Positions 51,310 through 60,835 are shown, numbered from the stretch's first letter. The stretch: 61,023 nucleotides of DNA from Gammaproteobacteria bacterium (GCA_024232855.1 JAAEPH010000056.1:1-61023); one strand, 5' to 3'. A program made the numbers and translations. Notes: generated by a model not told the origin, from the letters alone.

Positions 51310-52215
51310 TTGCGCAAAGAAGATATCCCCATAATAGTTGTCGATGACCTGCAGTTCAGTCGCGAGGTGGTTAAATCCGGCCTCGGTAAGTCGGGTTACA
51401 CGGACATCCGCACCGCCTCTTCGGCGGACGAAGCGCTCTACCTGCTCAACCAGCGGCGCGCGCTCGTGGTGCTCGCGGATTTCTGGATGCCGGGCATGAA
51501 CGGTCTTGAAATGACCGACCTGATACGCCGCTGGGATGAAAACAACGATCGCTATACCGGCATCGTGCTGCTAACCGCGGAAGACACCGCGTCCAGCATC
51601 GTCGTGGCCTTCGATCGCGGCGTCGATGATTTTATTTCCAAATCGGCGAGCCAGTTTGAGCTCGCGGCACGCGTGTTCGGTGCGGGCCGCTACGCTTTCC
51701 AGCAAAACAGCTTACGCGAACGCATGCGTCACCTGAGTAACCAGTTCCTCAAAATGAAGCAGAATAGCCTGCAGGATTCGGAAACCAATCTGCCTAATCG
51801 TGCCCAGCTCGAAGCGCATATCGAATCGATGATTGAACATTGTAATACGCGCGGCGGCGGATTTGGCTTCGCCCTGATCGAGGTGAGCGCGGGGGACAAC
51901 GAGCTGCGTCCCGGGACCCTCAAGACCATCGCCAACTCCCTTCAACTTTCGCTGCGCCCGATGGACATGGTCTCGAGGTACAGCATGAGCACCTTCGCGG
52001 TTTCAGTACATTATCAGGATCCGCAGGCATTCAGTATCGAACTGTTTGATCGCCTCATCGAAAACATCAGGCGTCACACCAGGCAAACCACCGACCAGGG
52101 CAAAACGCTGGGTATTTCCATCGGTGTCTGGCATGGCCACGAATTAGATCCGGTGCCCACGGTTGCCGAAATCGTCGCCCATGCTCACCAGGCGAGCGCA
52201 CCGATCCACCAATAG
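51310..52215 (+). CDS. Response regulator with degenerate GGDEF domain
   Basis: About 301 residues starting at TTG (no ATG upstream in frame; start uncertain). Residues 7-125 are a complete receiver domain: acidic pair in IIVVDD, phospho-acceptor Asp57 in LADFWMPGMNG, Thr in LLTAED and Lys111. A helical linker (130-155) leads to a GGDEF-like domain with the DSETNLPNRAQLEAHI start, but the active-site loop is SMSTF at 225-229 instead of GGDEF and the metal-binding Asp is also lost. It cannot be a normal diguanylate cyclase; a binding or output role is more likely. No partner kinase is adjacent. Confidence 0.85.
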   Translation: MRKEDIPIIVVDDLQFSREVVKSGLGKSGYTDIRTASSADEALYLLNQRRALVVLADFWMPGMNGLEMTDLIRRWDENNDRYTGIVLLTAEDTASSIVVAFDRGVDDFISKSASQFELAARVFGAGRYAFQQNSLRERMRHLSNQFLKMKQNSLQDSETNLPNRAQLEAHIESMIEHCNTRGGGFGFALIEVSAGDNELRPGTLKTIANSLQLSLRPMDMVSRYSMSTFAVSVHYQDPQAFSIELFDRLIENIRRHTRQTTDQGKTLGISIGVWHGHELDPVPTVAEIVAHAHQASAPIHQ

Positions 52216-52386
52216 GCTCACCAATTATCCCATCACCGGCGCGGCCACCTGAACAAACACCGCCCCAAAAAATCGAAGCCTCGATAGGTAAGGCGAGAAC
52301 ACTTTTAAGGCGCGGGCGCCGTCGAAGGCAACACTTACAAAGGCCTGAAAACGCTTGTAGCTGGAGTGTCCGGTCCGTGCTTCGAT

Positions 52387-52410
52387 GGGGACAGACTGAA
52401 GTCTGTCCCC
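52387..52410. repeat. Perfect hairpin repeat in a convergent gap
   Basis: A 24-base palindrome with 11-base arms (GGGGACAGACT and complement) and a GA loop, between the response regulator and grxD. Sequences of the GGGGACAGACTTCAGTCTG type are widespread in proteobacterial intergenic DNA. The rest of 52216-52429 is GC-rich with no recognised feature. No T-run follows the stem. Confidence 0.7.
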
Positions 52411-52429
52411 GGGGGTCCGGGGTTCGGGG

Positions 52430-52753
52430 TTAGCTGGCTTTTTCGAGGGCGGCCGTGGTTATTTTTTCGAGGTCGCCGGAATCGTGCATTTCCAGCGTAA
52501 TATCGCAACCGCCGATCAATTCCCCATCGACGTACACCTGGGGGAAAGTTGGCCAGTCGGCGAAGCGCGGCAGGTTTTGAAAAATTTCAGGGTCGGCCAA
52601 TACGTTGACATAAGCAAACTCGATACCCAGGGATTTCAGTGCTTCAGCAGTACGGCTGGAAAAGCCACATTGCGGCAACTGCGGGGTACCCTTCATGTAA
52701 ATGATGACGGGATAGGTTTCGACTTGCTGTTTAATACGGTCCAGGACGTCCAT
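52430..52753 (-). CDS. grxD: Monothiol glutaredoxin
   Basis: CGFS-type glutaredoxin that binds a shared 2Fe-2S cluster with glutathione and delivers it in iron-sulfur trafficking. 107 residues: KGTPQLPQCGFS with active-site Cys29, WPTFPQVYVDGELIGGCDI with the cis-Pro and glutathione-binding loop. Complete family length. Relevant here because complex I needs many Fe-S clusters, but the gene stands alone. Confidence 0.97.
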   Translation of the reverse strand: MDVLDRIKQQVETYPVIIYMKGTPQLPQCGFSSRTAEALKSLGIEFAYVNVLADPEIFQNLPRFADWPTFPQVYVDGELIGGCDITLEMHDSGDLEKITTAALEKAS

Positions 52754-52899
52754 TCATTACCTCAAAAAATAACCAAGTAAAATACTAAGGTATTATCATA
52801 ACCATTTTTTTCAATATTGAAAGCACGTTTATGTTGAAATCAGCCACCTTCGAAATACCAGCTCAGGCAATGTGTAAATCACGGCGGCTCCAGTCCCGC

Positions 52900-54675
52900 T
52901 CAGCTATCGATATGCTGCTGCAACCAGTACTCGAGCAGAGCGCTATGCCAGAGCTTGCTGCCGTTGAGCCGTGTAAAATGCTGCTCCGGTTCGGACAGCA
53001 GGCGATCGATGTAGCTGCGATTGAACAGGCCCCGCTCGAGACTGCGCTGACTGTTGAGCGTATCCGCCATGAATTGATAAAAATCGCCGCGCACGAATTT
53101 TAACGCCGGCATCGGGAAATAACCTTTGGGCCGGTCTATTACCGCGTCGGGAATGCGGCCGCGCGCGATTTCCTTGAGTACGCCCTTGCCGTGGTGCTTC
53201 AGCTTCAATTCCACGGGGCAGGAAGCCGCCAGTTCTACCAGCTGATGATCGAGGAAAGGTACGCGCGCCTCCAGGCCCCAGGCCATCGTCATGTTGTCCA
53301 CCCGTTTGACAGGATCGTCCACGATCAGCGTGGTGATATCAAAACGCAGCACCGCGTCAATAAAACTGTCGGCCTCGTCGGTATGCAAATGTTCCTCGAT
53401 CAGGTCGGCGGTATAATCCTCGGCATGGTACTGCGCGCTCACGGTTTCGCAAAACTCGTCATGGTCCCGATCGACATAGCGGCTTGCAAAGCGCTCTAGC
53501 ACCGGGCCCTCGGCCCTCGCCATCTGCTCATACCAGAAATACCCGGCGAATACCTCATCCGCGCCCTGCCCGCTCTGCACCACCTTGACCGACCTCGAGA
53601 CCTGTTCGGAAAGCAGGTAAAAAGCGACTGCGTCCTGACCGAACATGGGTTCCGCCATGGCCGTGACCGCCTCCGGCAGACGCGTCAGGACCTCGGCATT
53701 CGGAATCAGAAATTTTTGATGGTCACTGGAATAACGCGCAGCGACCGGATCGGAGAACTCGAACTCGTTACCGCGTTCTTCCGGCTGATCCTCGAAGCCG
53801 ATGCTGTAGGTGCGGATATCGCGCTGCCCGGCTTCGGCGAGCAGCGCTACCAGCAGGCTCGAATCGAGCCCTCCCGATAACAGCACGCCGACCGGGACGT
53901 CGGCTATCGTCAGGCGCTTTTTCACCGCCTGCATCAGCGCATCGTGGATGGCATTGTTCCAGTCCTGATCTGACATCGCCTCTGCCGGGCGTTTCGCAAT
54001 CAGTGTCCAGTAACGCTCGACGTCGACCCTGCCTTCGGAACCGACATTCATGTAATGCGCCGGGCGACACTTCCTGATCGACTTGATGAGCGTGCGCGGC
54101 GCCGGAATGACGGCGTGCAGGCTTAGCTGGTGGTGTAATCCGACAGCATCGATATCGCTCGCAAACAAGCCCGTGGCAAGCAGCGCCTGCGGGTTCGACG
54201 CAAAATAAAATCCCTTTTGCGACTGCGCATAGTAAAGCGGCTTGATGCCCATGCGATCGCGCGCCAGAAACAGGTTCTGTTTTACCGAGTCCCAGATGGC
54301 GAAGGCAAACATACCGTGCAGGCGCTCGACGCAGGCGTCTCCCCAACAGGCGTATGCATTTATGATGACTTCGGTATCGCTGTGCGAATTGAAGCGATAA
54401 CCCTTCTCCAGCAAAACCTCACGCAGTTCCGGGTAGTTGTAAATGGTGCCATTGAATACGATCGTATAGCGTCCGGCGACGTCCTGCATCGGCTGGTGCC
54501 CGGCCGGCGACAGGTCGATAATCGCCAGCCGCCGGTGTCCCAGCATCACCGGCCCGTCGAAAAACTCACCCTTGTCGTCGGGCCCGCGCTGTGCAACCCG
54601 CTGCGACATCCTGGTGGCGTGGTCAGGGCTGATCGCGCTTGCATCGAAACTCAAAGCACCAAATAAGCCGCACAT
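52900..54675 (-). CDS. Asparagine-synthetase-family amidotransferase, NAGGN type
   Basis: 591 residues: an N-terminal glutamine amidotransferase domain starting at Cys2 (MCGLFGAL), with GPDDKGEF and GHRRLAIIDLSPAGHQPM, and a C-terminal ATP-pyrophosphatase synthetase domain with GVLLSGGLDSSLL. It is longer than E. coli AsnB (554). Segments such as FEDQPEERGNEFEFSDPVA, VVQSGQGADEVFAGYFWY, VKRVDNMTMAWGLEAR and KGYFPMPALKF recall the subfamily (asnO) that makes the osmolyte N-acetylglutaminylglutamine amide. That pathway also needs an Ngg-type ligase, which is not in the window. Ordinary asparagine synthesis remains possible. Confidence 0.82.
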   Translation of the reverse strand: MCGLFGALSFDASAISPDHATRMSQRVAQRGPDDKGEFFDGPVMLGHRRLAIIDLSPAGHQPMQDVAGRYTIVFNGTIYNYPELREVLLEKGYRFNSHSDTEVIINAYACWGDACVERLHGMFAFAIWDSVKQNLFLARDRMGIKPLYYAQSQKGFYFASNPQALLATGLFASDIDAVGLHHQLSLHAVIPAPRTLIKSIRKCRPAHYMNVGSEGRVDVERYWTLIAKRPAEAMSDQDWNNAIHDALMQAVKKRLTIADVPVGVLLSGGLDSSLLVALLAEAGQRDIRTYSIGFEDQPEERGNEFEFSDPVAARYSSDHQKFLIPNAEVLTRLPEAVTAMAEPMFGQDAVAFYLLSEQVSRSVKVVQSGQGADEVFAGYFWYEQMARAEGPVLERFASRYVDRDHDEFCETVSAQYHAEDYTADLIEEHLHTDEADSFIDAVLRFDITTLIVDDPVKRVDNMTMAWGLEARVPFLDHQLVELAASCPVELKLKHHGKGVLKEIARGRIPDAVIDRPKGYFPMPALKFVRGDFYQFMADTLNSQRSLERGLFNRSYIDRLLSEPEQHFTRLNGSKLWHSALLEYWLQQHIDS

Positions 54676-54833
54676 AAAACCTCACTAGAACCGTAGTTTT
54701 TTCACACCGAAACCTTGCCATACAATGCGTTACACCCCTCAGGGAAGGTCCATATACTGCGCCGCCTGTAAAGGGCCGGTGCACACTGTAAATCAGGCCC
54801 CGTATTCTAAACGTTTAAAATTCGGAGTCACCA

Positions 54834-55130
54834 ATGAATCCAATTAAATCGATACGGGGGTACGATTGTCTTCGGTTTCGTGCTGGCGTTGGTGCTCACG
54901 TTTATTCTGGACGCAAGCGGCACGGTTAATCTGTTGGAATTCTGGGTGTGGATGCACGTGCTGGTCGGCATCACCTGGGTTGAGCTGGTTTACTATTTCA
55001 ACTTCATACAGATTCCCGGCGTCGCAAAAGCGTTGGCTGAAGCCAACGACGGCGGGGCCTTTTTTCCCGAAAGGCTTGTATTCGCCGAAAATCACTGTAT
55101 GTTTGAGCGTTTTTTTCACGCAGCCAGCCA
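54834..55130 (+). pseudogene. Broken membrane protein remnant (PuuD-like N-terminus)
   Basis: An ATG at 54834 with GGAG upstream opens a short frame (MNPIKSIRG). After a GGGGG run (54856-54860) the recognisable protein continues in another frame: GGTIVFGFVLALVLTFILD, NLLEFWVWMHVLVGITWVEL, YYFNFIQIPGVAKALAEAND. This resembles the first two helices of urate-hydroxylase/PuuD-like membrane proteins. Homology then stops and the frame runs into argD. So it is a frameshifted 5' fragment of a gene lost downstream. Confidence 0.65.
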
Positions 55131-56303
55131 ATGTCAGACCATATTGTCCACGCCTATCAATCCCTGCCTGTCGAATTCAGTCACGGAGACGGATGCTATC
55201 TGTGGGACAAGGAAGGCAATCAGTACCTGGACGCGCTCTGCGGCATATCGGTAACCAGCCTGGGGCACAACTACCCGGCGTTGACCGCGGCCATCCAGCA
55301 GCAGGCGGCAACGCTACTGCACACCTCTAATCTGTACTCGATTACCTGGCAGCAAAAGCTGGCCGACCTGCTTTGTGAAAGCGCCGCCATGGATCGGGTA
55401 TTCTTCGCCAATTCCGGCGCAGAAGCTAACGAGGCGGCCATCAAACTGGCGCGCCTGTACGGTCACCGGCAAGGCATCAGGAATCCACAGATCGTCGTCA
55501 TGCAGCATGCGTTCCACGGACGCACCATGGCCACGCTCAGCGCGACCGGCAGCCGCAAGGTTCAGGCAGGCTTCGAACCACTGGTCTCCGGCTTCGTGCG
55601 TGCGCCCTACAATGACATCGCTTCGCTCAAAGCCATTGCGGAAAATAACCGTAATGTTGTCGCCATCCTGGTGGAGCCGGTGCAGGGAGAGGCCGGAATC
55701 GTTATCCCCGACCCGGGCTACCTGGGCGCATTGCGGCGTATCTGCGATGAAAATGGCTGGTTGTTGATGCTCGACGAAATTCAAACCGGCATGGCGCGCA
55801 GCGGCAAGATGTTTGCCTGTCAGCATGAGGCGGTGCTGCCCGATGTCATGACCCTGGCCAAGGCGCTGGGCAACGGCGTACCGATCGGCGCCTGTGTTAC
55901 CCGGGGACACGCCGCCGATGTAATCAAACCCGGCAACCACGGCTCCACCTTTGGCGGAAACCCCCTGGCCTGCCGCGCTGGATATACCGTACTGCAAAGC
56001 ATGATCGAATCAGGCGTTGCCGAAAACGCGGCGCTGCGCGGCAGGCAGTTGGCCGAAGCTCTGCGCAAGGGGCTGGCAGACACACGGTGTGTCGCCGAAG
56101 TTCGTCATCTGGGTTTGCTGCTGGCAATACAGATGAATATCCCCTGTCAGGGTCTAGTTGTGCAAGCGCTGGAACAGGGACTGCTGATCAATGTCACCGC
56201 GGAATCGGTTATCCGCCTGTTACCCCCGCTGATCATCAGCGAGACTGAAACCATCGAAATTGCCGATAAGTTAATCGCCTGTATCAACCACTTCACAGAA
56301 TAA
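55131..56303 (+). CDS. argD: Acetylornithine aminotransferase
   Basis: PLP enzyme converting N-acetylglutamate semialdehyde to N-acetylornithine in arginine synthesis (and often succinyl-diaminopimelate transamination). 390 residues: [46 protein letters not shown] and the PLP lysine Lys244 in [11 protein letters not shown]. It ends four bases before argF, so the two form an operon. Starts at the ATG inside the 3' debris of the PuuD-like remnant. Confidence 0.96.
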   Translation: MSDHIVHAYQSLPVEFSHGDGCYLWDKEGNQYLDALCGISVTSLGHNYPALTAAIQQQAATLLHTSNLYSITWQQKLADLLCESAAMDRVFFANSGAEANEAAIKLARLYGHRQGIRNPQIVVMQHAFHGRTMATLSATGSRKVQAGFEPLVSGFVRAPYNDIASLKAIAENNRNVVAILVEPVQGEAGIVIPDPGYLGALRRICDENGWLLMLDEIQTGMARSGKMFACQHEAVLPDVMTLAKALGNGVPIGACVTRGHAADVIKPGNHGSTFGGNPLACRAGYTVLQSMIESGVAENAALRGRQLAEALRKGLADTRCVAEVRHLGLLLAIQMNIPCQGLVVQALEQGLLINVTAESVIRLLPPLIISETETIEIADKLIACINHFTE

Positions 56304-56307
56304 CACC

Positions 56308-57219
56308 ATGCCTATGCGTCATTTTTTAAGCGTGCTGGATTTAAACAGCGACGAACACCGGTCATTGATCGCACATGCCATCGATGTCAAACAAAAACTC
56401 GGGCAGGGAATTTCGCACAACCCTCTGAGCGGCAAGTTGCTGGCCATGATTTTTGAAAAGTCATCGACGCGAACCCGGGTTTCCTTCGAGGCGGGAATGT
56501 ACCAGCTTGGCGGGCATGCCATGTTCATGTCGCCGCGCGACAGTCACCTGGGGCGCGGTGAACCCATCGAAGACAGCGCACGCGTTATATCGAGCATGGC
56601 GGACGGCATCCTCATACGCACCTTCGGGCATGATCGTATCGAAACCCTGGCGCAGCACTCCTGCGTGCCGGTCATCAACGGCCTCAGCGATCGGTTACAC
56701 CCCTGCCAGTTGCTGGCCGACATGCAGACCTGGTTCGAGCAGCGCGGCGATATCGCCGGCGCCAGCGTCGCCTGGATCGGCGACGGCAACAATATGTGCC
56801 ACTCCTACATCAATGCCGCGATACGTTTTGGTTTTGATCTCAGTATCGCCTGCCCGTCCGGCCACGAACCCGATGCCGGTCTGGTGCAAAGCGGCGGTCA
56901 TCGTATCAGCCTGCATGAATCGGCGTCGGACGCCGCCCGCGGCGCGGATCTGGTGGTCACGGATGTCTGGGCGAGCATGGGTCAGGAACAGGAACAGGAG
57001 CAGCGCCTGCAAACCTTCGCCGACTATCAGGTTAACCGGCAGGTCATGCAACAGGCCCATAACGACGCCCTGTTCATGCATTGCCTGCCCGCACACCGTG
57101 AAGAAGAAGTCACCACCGAAGTTCTCGAAAGCGCACAATCGGTAGTCTGGCAGGAAGCGGAAAATCGCCTGCATGCGCAGAAAGCGCTGCTCGAGTTTTT
57201 GATCGCCGGAGGGCTTTAA
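56308..57219 (+). CDS. argF: Ornithine carbamoyltransferase
   Basis: Makes citrulline from ornithine and the carbamoyl phosphate supplied by carAB. 303 residues: carbamoyl-phosphate motif [10 protein letters not shown] at 52-61, [11 protein letters not shown], and the ornithine-binding [11 protein letters not shown] near residue 262. Directly follows argD. Ends at TAA immediately before an inverted repeat that is shared with the convergent gene. Confidence 0.97.
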   Translation: MPMRHFLSVLDLNSDEHRSLIAHAIDVKQKLGQGISHNPLSGKLLAMIFEKSSTRTRVSFEAGMYQLGGHAMFMSPRDSHLGRGEPIEDSARVISSMADGILIRTFGHDRIETLAQHSCVPVINGLSDRLHPCQLLADMQTWFEQRGDIAGASVAWIGDGNNMCHSYINAAIRFGFDLSIACPSGHEPDAGLVQSGGHRISLHESASDAARGADLVVTDVWASMGQEQEQEQRLQTFADYQVNRQVMQQAHNDALFMHCLPAHREEEVTTEVLESAQSVVWQEAENRLHAQKALLEFLIAGGL

Positions 57220-57220
57220 C

Positions 57221-57278
57221 CCTAAAATCCTCAGTTGAACCTACTGCGGTCGTCTACGATTCAACTGAGGATTTTAGG
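57221..57278. repeat. Perfect 19-base-arm inverted repeat after argF
   Basis: Arms CCTAAAATCCTCAGTTGAA and its exact complement flank a 20-base loop, one base after the argF stop. Stems this long between convergent genes can act in termination or mRNA stability; the T-run lies inside the stem, not after it. It may belong to a dispersed repeat family, but no other copy is in the window. Confidence 0.8.
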
Positions 57279-57314
57279 TTAACCAGCTCATCACAAGGCC
57301 CGGGACCGGCCGGG

Positions 57315-58517
57315 TTAACCTTCCATAACTTCGAGGCGGTCCCGGCCCCGTTCCTTGGCCAGCTTTAATGCGGCATCGACCCTGACCAGGAGTTCGCGCG
57401 AGTAGCTTCCCGGCGCTACCGTCTGGCTACCGAGACCGATGCTCAGTGTGAGGTGGTCGGCACAGGCCGATTTGACGTGTTCAATTTTATCCTGTGCGAA
57501 TGCCTGCCTGATTCCGAGTGCGATCTCGCGCGCATCCTCGCAGCTGAGGCCCGGCAACAGCAACGCGAACTCGGCGCCGTGCAGGCGCGCCACCATCTGG
57601 TTCTTGTGCGATAGCTGCTTGCCGAGAAGACGGGCAAGCTGTTGCAGGTGACGGTCCCCTGCCTCTTGCCCGTAATGGGCATTGAACTCATGGTAGTAAT
57701 CGATATTCAGCTTGATCAGCGAAACCTGCTCCTGGCTGCCTCGATACTGGCGCCAGATATCTTCCAGCTGCACGCGGAAGGCGCGGTAGTTGGAAACCCC
57801 GGTCAATTCGTCGCTGGTCGATATTTTCTCCAGCGCCTTGTTGCTCTGCGAGACCGATTGCAGCAGGCGCTGCAGGTCATCGATCAGGGTTTCATTGTCG
57901 TAGCGATAGTAAAGTGCGTCGTTGACCAGTTCATGCATGCGTTTGACGCTGATGAACCCGGCCACCATGAAGAACAGGTAGAGCGAACTGAGCGCATAGG
58001 TTGCCGAACTCTGCTGCAAGAACAGCCACAGGGTTACCGGCATCATGATCGTGACCATGTAGCCGATGTAAGCGCGTAACGAGGTCGAAAGATAAGCGAT
58101 CGCTCCGGCGACCATGATCAGCAGCATCGAATGCAGAATTATCTGCATATTCGTAGTGATATATGGCATCAACAAGGCGGCGCCGCATCCGAGCATCAAG
58201 CCCGTCACGACGACACCGACGAGAAAGCGATCGTGCCATTGCTGATACGGGAAATAGCCGCTGTCGCGAATTGCCAGGAACTGGTGCAGCTGCCGAGCAC
58301 GCACCAGCATGACCAGACACAGGAGCGCGAACCATCCGATCACCCAGTGTTCACGCCCCTGTATCGACAGTTCCACGTAAGCCAGTAACGACGCCACGGC
58401 TGATACGAAAAGGGTGATATGCCGGCCCAGGCGAAAGCGCTCATACAGAAAAATCACGAGCTCCTGCTGCTGCAGGTGGTGACTGCTGACTGGCGGGCCT
58501 TCGGTATTAATCGTCAA
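57315..58517 (-). CDS. Membrane protein with degenerate GGDEF domain
   Basis: About 400 residues, probably from a TTG start. Residues 33-190 hold five to six transmembrane helices, then a coiled-coil linker and a GGDEF domain at about 235-395 (SDELTGVSNYRAF at its start, Asp273 in NIDYYHEF). The signature loop is HGAEF at 313-317, with the acidic third residue replaced by Ala and the first Gly by His; no RxxD inhibitory site is seen. Cyclase activity is doubtful. Divergent from argA and convergent with argF. It is the second GGDEF protein in this window with a ruined active site. Confidence 0.85.
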   Translation of the reverse strand: MTINTEGPPVSSHHLQQQELVIFLYERFRLGRHITLFVSAVASLLAYVELSIQGREHWVIGWFALLCLVMLVRARQLHQFLAIRDSGYFPYQQWHDRFLVGVVVTGLMLGCGAALLMPYITTNMQIILHSMLLIMVAGAIAYLSTSLRAYIGYMVTIMMPVTLWLFLQQSSATYALSSLYLFFMVAGFISVKRMHELVNDALYYRYDNETLIDDLQRLLQSVSQSNKALEKISTSDELTGVSNYRAFRVQLEDIWRQYRGSQEQVSLIKLNIDYYHEFNAHYGQEAGDRHLQQLARLLGKQLSHKNQMVARLHGAEFALLLPGLSCEDAREIALGIRQAFAQDKIEHVKSACADHLTLSIGLGSQTVAPGSYSRELLVRVDAALKLAKERGRDRLEVMEG

Positions 58518-58547
58518 ACCCCTGTGTGGTCTATATTAGTTTATTGA

Positions 58548-58575
58548 CCCGGCGACAATATATATTGTCGCCGGG
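58548..58575. promoter_or_regulatory. Perfect 28-base palindrome overlapping the likely argA promoter
   Basis: Arms CCCGGCGACAATAT and complement meet without a loop. The right arm contains TTGTCG (58565-58570); a TTATAT about 17 bases on (58588-58593) would complete a promoter for argA, which starts at 58627. It is also 30 bases upstream of the divergent GGDEF gene. The core ACAATATATATTGT is not a good match to the ArgR box I know, so the regulator is unknown. Confidence 0.6.
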
Positions 58576-58626
58576 CCAGAACGATTATTATATAGTGCGT
58601 TTCGAGTTTAGCGGACAACGGCAGAA

Positions 58627-59937
58627 ATGAGCAATACGCAGGACCATGTACGGTGGTTTCGGGATGCGGCGCCTTATATAAAGGCGCATCGCAAGAAAAC
58701 CTTTGTCGTCATGATTTCGGACGAGGTGATTTACTCGGAGCGATTCATCGGCCTGGTGCACGATATTGCGCTGCTCAACCATCTCGGTATCAAGCTTGTT
58801 ATTCTGCACGGCAGCCGCAGCAGCATCGATTCCCATCTCGCCAGCAATAACCTGGAAGCGCATTATCATCAGAACATACGCATTACCGATATCGAATCGC
58901 TGCCCTACGTGGTGCAGGCGATCAATGCCGTCAAAACCCACTTAGAGTCGCAACTTTCCACGGGCCTGCCAAATACACCGATGTCCGGTTCGGAAATAGC
59001 CCTGGCCAGCGGCAATTTTGTAACCGGCATGCCGCTCGGTGTCATCGACGGCGTCGACATGCAGCATTCCGGCAAAGTACGCTATATCAGGCACGAGGCG
59101 ATAAAGGAATTGCTCGATCTCAACCACGTGGTGCTGTTGTCAAACCTGGGGTACTCTCGCACCGGCGAAGTTTTCAATTTACCGACCGAGGAACTGGCCG
59201 GGGAGGTCGCGCGCGCGCTCAGGGCCGACAAGCTGATTTACATCCATGAAGGCGCGCGCAACGGCGAAAAACAGGCCTCTACCCTGTCGACCGCCGACTG
59301 CGAGGCATTGCTGCAACAGCCGGACACGAGCGATGACCTGAAAAGCCTTTTGCACCAGGCAAAGCTGGCGATTCAGGCGCAGGTCAAACGGGTCCACCTC
59401 ATCGATCAGCAGGTCGATGGCGGTTTGCTGCTGGAACTGTTTACCCGTGACGGCTATGGAACCATGATCACGAACCTGTTTTACGAGGGTAACAGGCCGG
59501 CCAGCATAGAGGATATCGGCGGCATCGTCAGCCTCATAGAGCCGCTCGAAAACAGCGGTGTACTGGTGGCCAGATCACGCGAACAAATGGAACTGCAAAT
59601 CAGGCATTTCCAGGTTATCGAAAAAGACGGCATGATTATCGCCTGCATCGCCTGCATTCCCGATGAAGAAGCAAAGGTTGCCGAAATTGCCTGCCTGGCG
59701 GTACACCAGGGCTATCAGCGCACCGGGTTGGCCAGCCAATTACTGCAAATCGCAGAGGATCGGGCGCTGAAACAGGGCGTGAATCGACTTTATACCCTGA
59801 CGACTCGCACCTCGCACTGGTTTATCGAACACGGTTTCAATGAAGACCGTAACTTCGAGATACCGGCCGCCAAACGCGGTAGCTACAACCCCAAACGAGG
59901 TTCGAAGATACTCTTGAAGTCACTAAATGTCTTATGA
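58627..59937 (+). CDS. argA: Amino-acid N-acetyltransferase (N-acetylglutamate synthase)
   Basis: First step of arginine synthesis, acetylating glutamate with acetyl-CoA; usually feedback-inhibited by arginine. 436 residues with an amino-acid-kinase-like regulatory domain (about 1-290: KTFVVMISDEV, VILHGSR) and a C-terminal GNAT domain (about 300-430: CLAVHQGYQRTGLASQLLQIAEDRA as the acetyl-CoA loop). ATG preceded by weak GGCAG. Overlaps the following gene by 11 bases. Confidence 0.97.
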   Translation: MSNTQDHVRWFRDAAPYIKAHRKKTFVVMISDEVIYSERFIGLVHDIALLNHLGIKLVILHGSRSSIDSHLASNNLEAHYHQNIRITDIESLPYVVQAINAVKTHLESQLSTGLPNTPMSGSEIALASGNFVTGMPLGVIDGVDMQHSGKVRYIRHEAIKELLDLNHVVLLSNLGYSRTGEVFNLPTEELAGEVARALRADKLIYIHEGARNGEKQASTLSTADCEALLQQPDTSDDLKSLLHQAKLAIQAQVKRVHLIDQQVDGGLLLELFTRDGYGTMITNLFYEGNRPASIEDIGGIVSLIEPLENSGVLVARSREQMELQIRHFQVIEKDGMIIACIACIPDEEAKVAEIACLAVHQGYQRTGLASQLLQIAEDRALKQGVNRLYTLTTRTSHWFIEHGFNEDRNFEIPAAKRGSYNPKRGSKILLKSLNVL

Positions 59938-60835
59938 TCTGACCAATTACCTGGTAATAGGCGTCTCCTCGCGCGCACTGTTCGACCTCAGTCTCGAGAA
60001 CGAAATCTACGAGAATGAAGGCCTGGAGGCCTACTGCCAGTATCAGCTTGAGCATGAAAACGACGTTCTCAAACCCGGCACCGGGTTCGCCCTGATCGAG
60101 GCAATGCTCGCCATCAACAACATCGATCCCGGGGTACGCCGCACTGAGGTCGTCATTATTTCTCGAAACTCGGCAGACACCAGTTTGCGCATTTCCAATT
60201 CGATCGACGATCACAAGCTCGATATTACGCGCGCCGCCTTCACCGGTGGGGAACCGGTTGCCAAGTACCTGAATGCCTTTGAGGTCGACCTCTTTCTATC
60301 CGCGACCGAGGAGGATGTTCAGGCGGCGGTGGAGTCGGATGTTGCGGCTGGCCTGATCTACGACGGCCCCAGCCGCGACCGAAGCGATCCGTTACAACAG
60401 ATCAGAATTGCCTTCGACGGCGATGCGGTACTTTTTTCCAAGGAGTCGGAAATGATTTACCAGCAACAGGGGCTCGAGGCTTTTATCGACCACGAGCAAA
60501 AAAACGCCCAGAAGCCGTTACCCGAAGGCCCCTTCGCAAAACTGCTGAAGACGCTGTCATTTCTACAATTCGACCTCAACAGCAGCAACCGGCAATCCAG
60601 TCCGCCCATCCGTACCGCGCTGGTCACCGCCCGCAACAGCCCCGCTCACGAGCGGGTCATCCGCACCCTGCGCACCTGGAAGGTGCGCATCGATGAAACC
60701 TTTTTTCTCGGCGGCGTTCCCAAGCACAAGATCCTTGAGTCTTTCTCGCCGCATATCTTTTTCGATGATCAACATCAACATTGCGAAGGGGCATCCCGGG
60801 TAGTGCCGACGGCGCGCGTGCCGCACAAGGACTAG
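59927..60835 (+). CDS. 5'-nucleotidase of the cytosolic IA-like family
   Basis: 302 residues of the bacterial 5'-nucleotidase family related to eukaryotic cN-I. N-terminal VIGVSSRALFDL, EVVIISRNSADTSLRISNSID, the phosphatase-like FDGDAVLFSKESE in the second half and the C-terminal FLGGVPKHKILESFSPHIFFDDQ...HC. Expected to remove phosphate from nucleoside monophosphates. Overlaps argA by 11 bases, so translationally coupled. The TAG stop is the CTAG of a repeat end. Confidence 0.92.
   Translation: MSYDLTNYLVIGVSSRALFDLSLENEIYENEGLEAYCQYQLEHENDVLKPGTGFALIEAMLAINNIDPGVRRTEVVIISRNSADTSLRISNSIDDHKLDITRAAFTGGEPVAKYLNAFEVDLFLSATEEDVQAAVESDVAAGLIYDGPSRDRSDPLQQIRIAFDGDAVLFSKESEMIYQQQGLEAFIDHEQKNAQKPLPEGPFAKLLKTLSFLQFDLNSSNRQSSPPIRTALVTARNSPAHERVIRTLRTWKVRIDETFFLGGVPKHKILESFSPHIFFDDQHQHCEGASRVVPTARVPHKD

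Noticed and set aside
58548..58575. ArgR box at argA
   Set aside because: The palindrome core does not fit the TGAAT...ATTCA-type arginine box and is longer and more perfect than such boxes.
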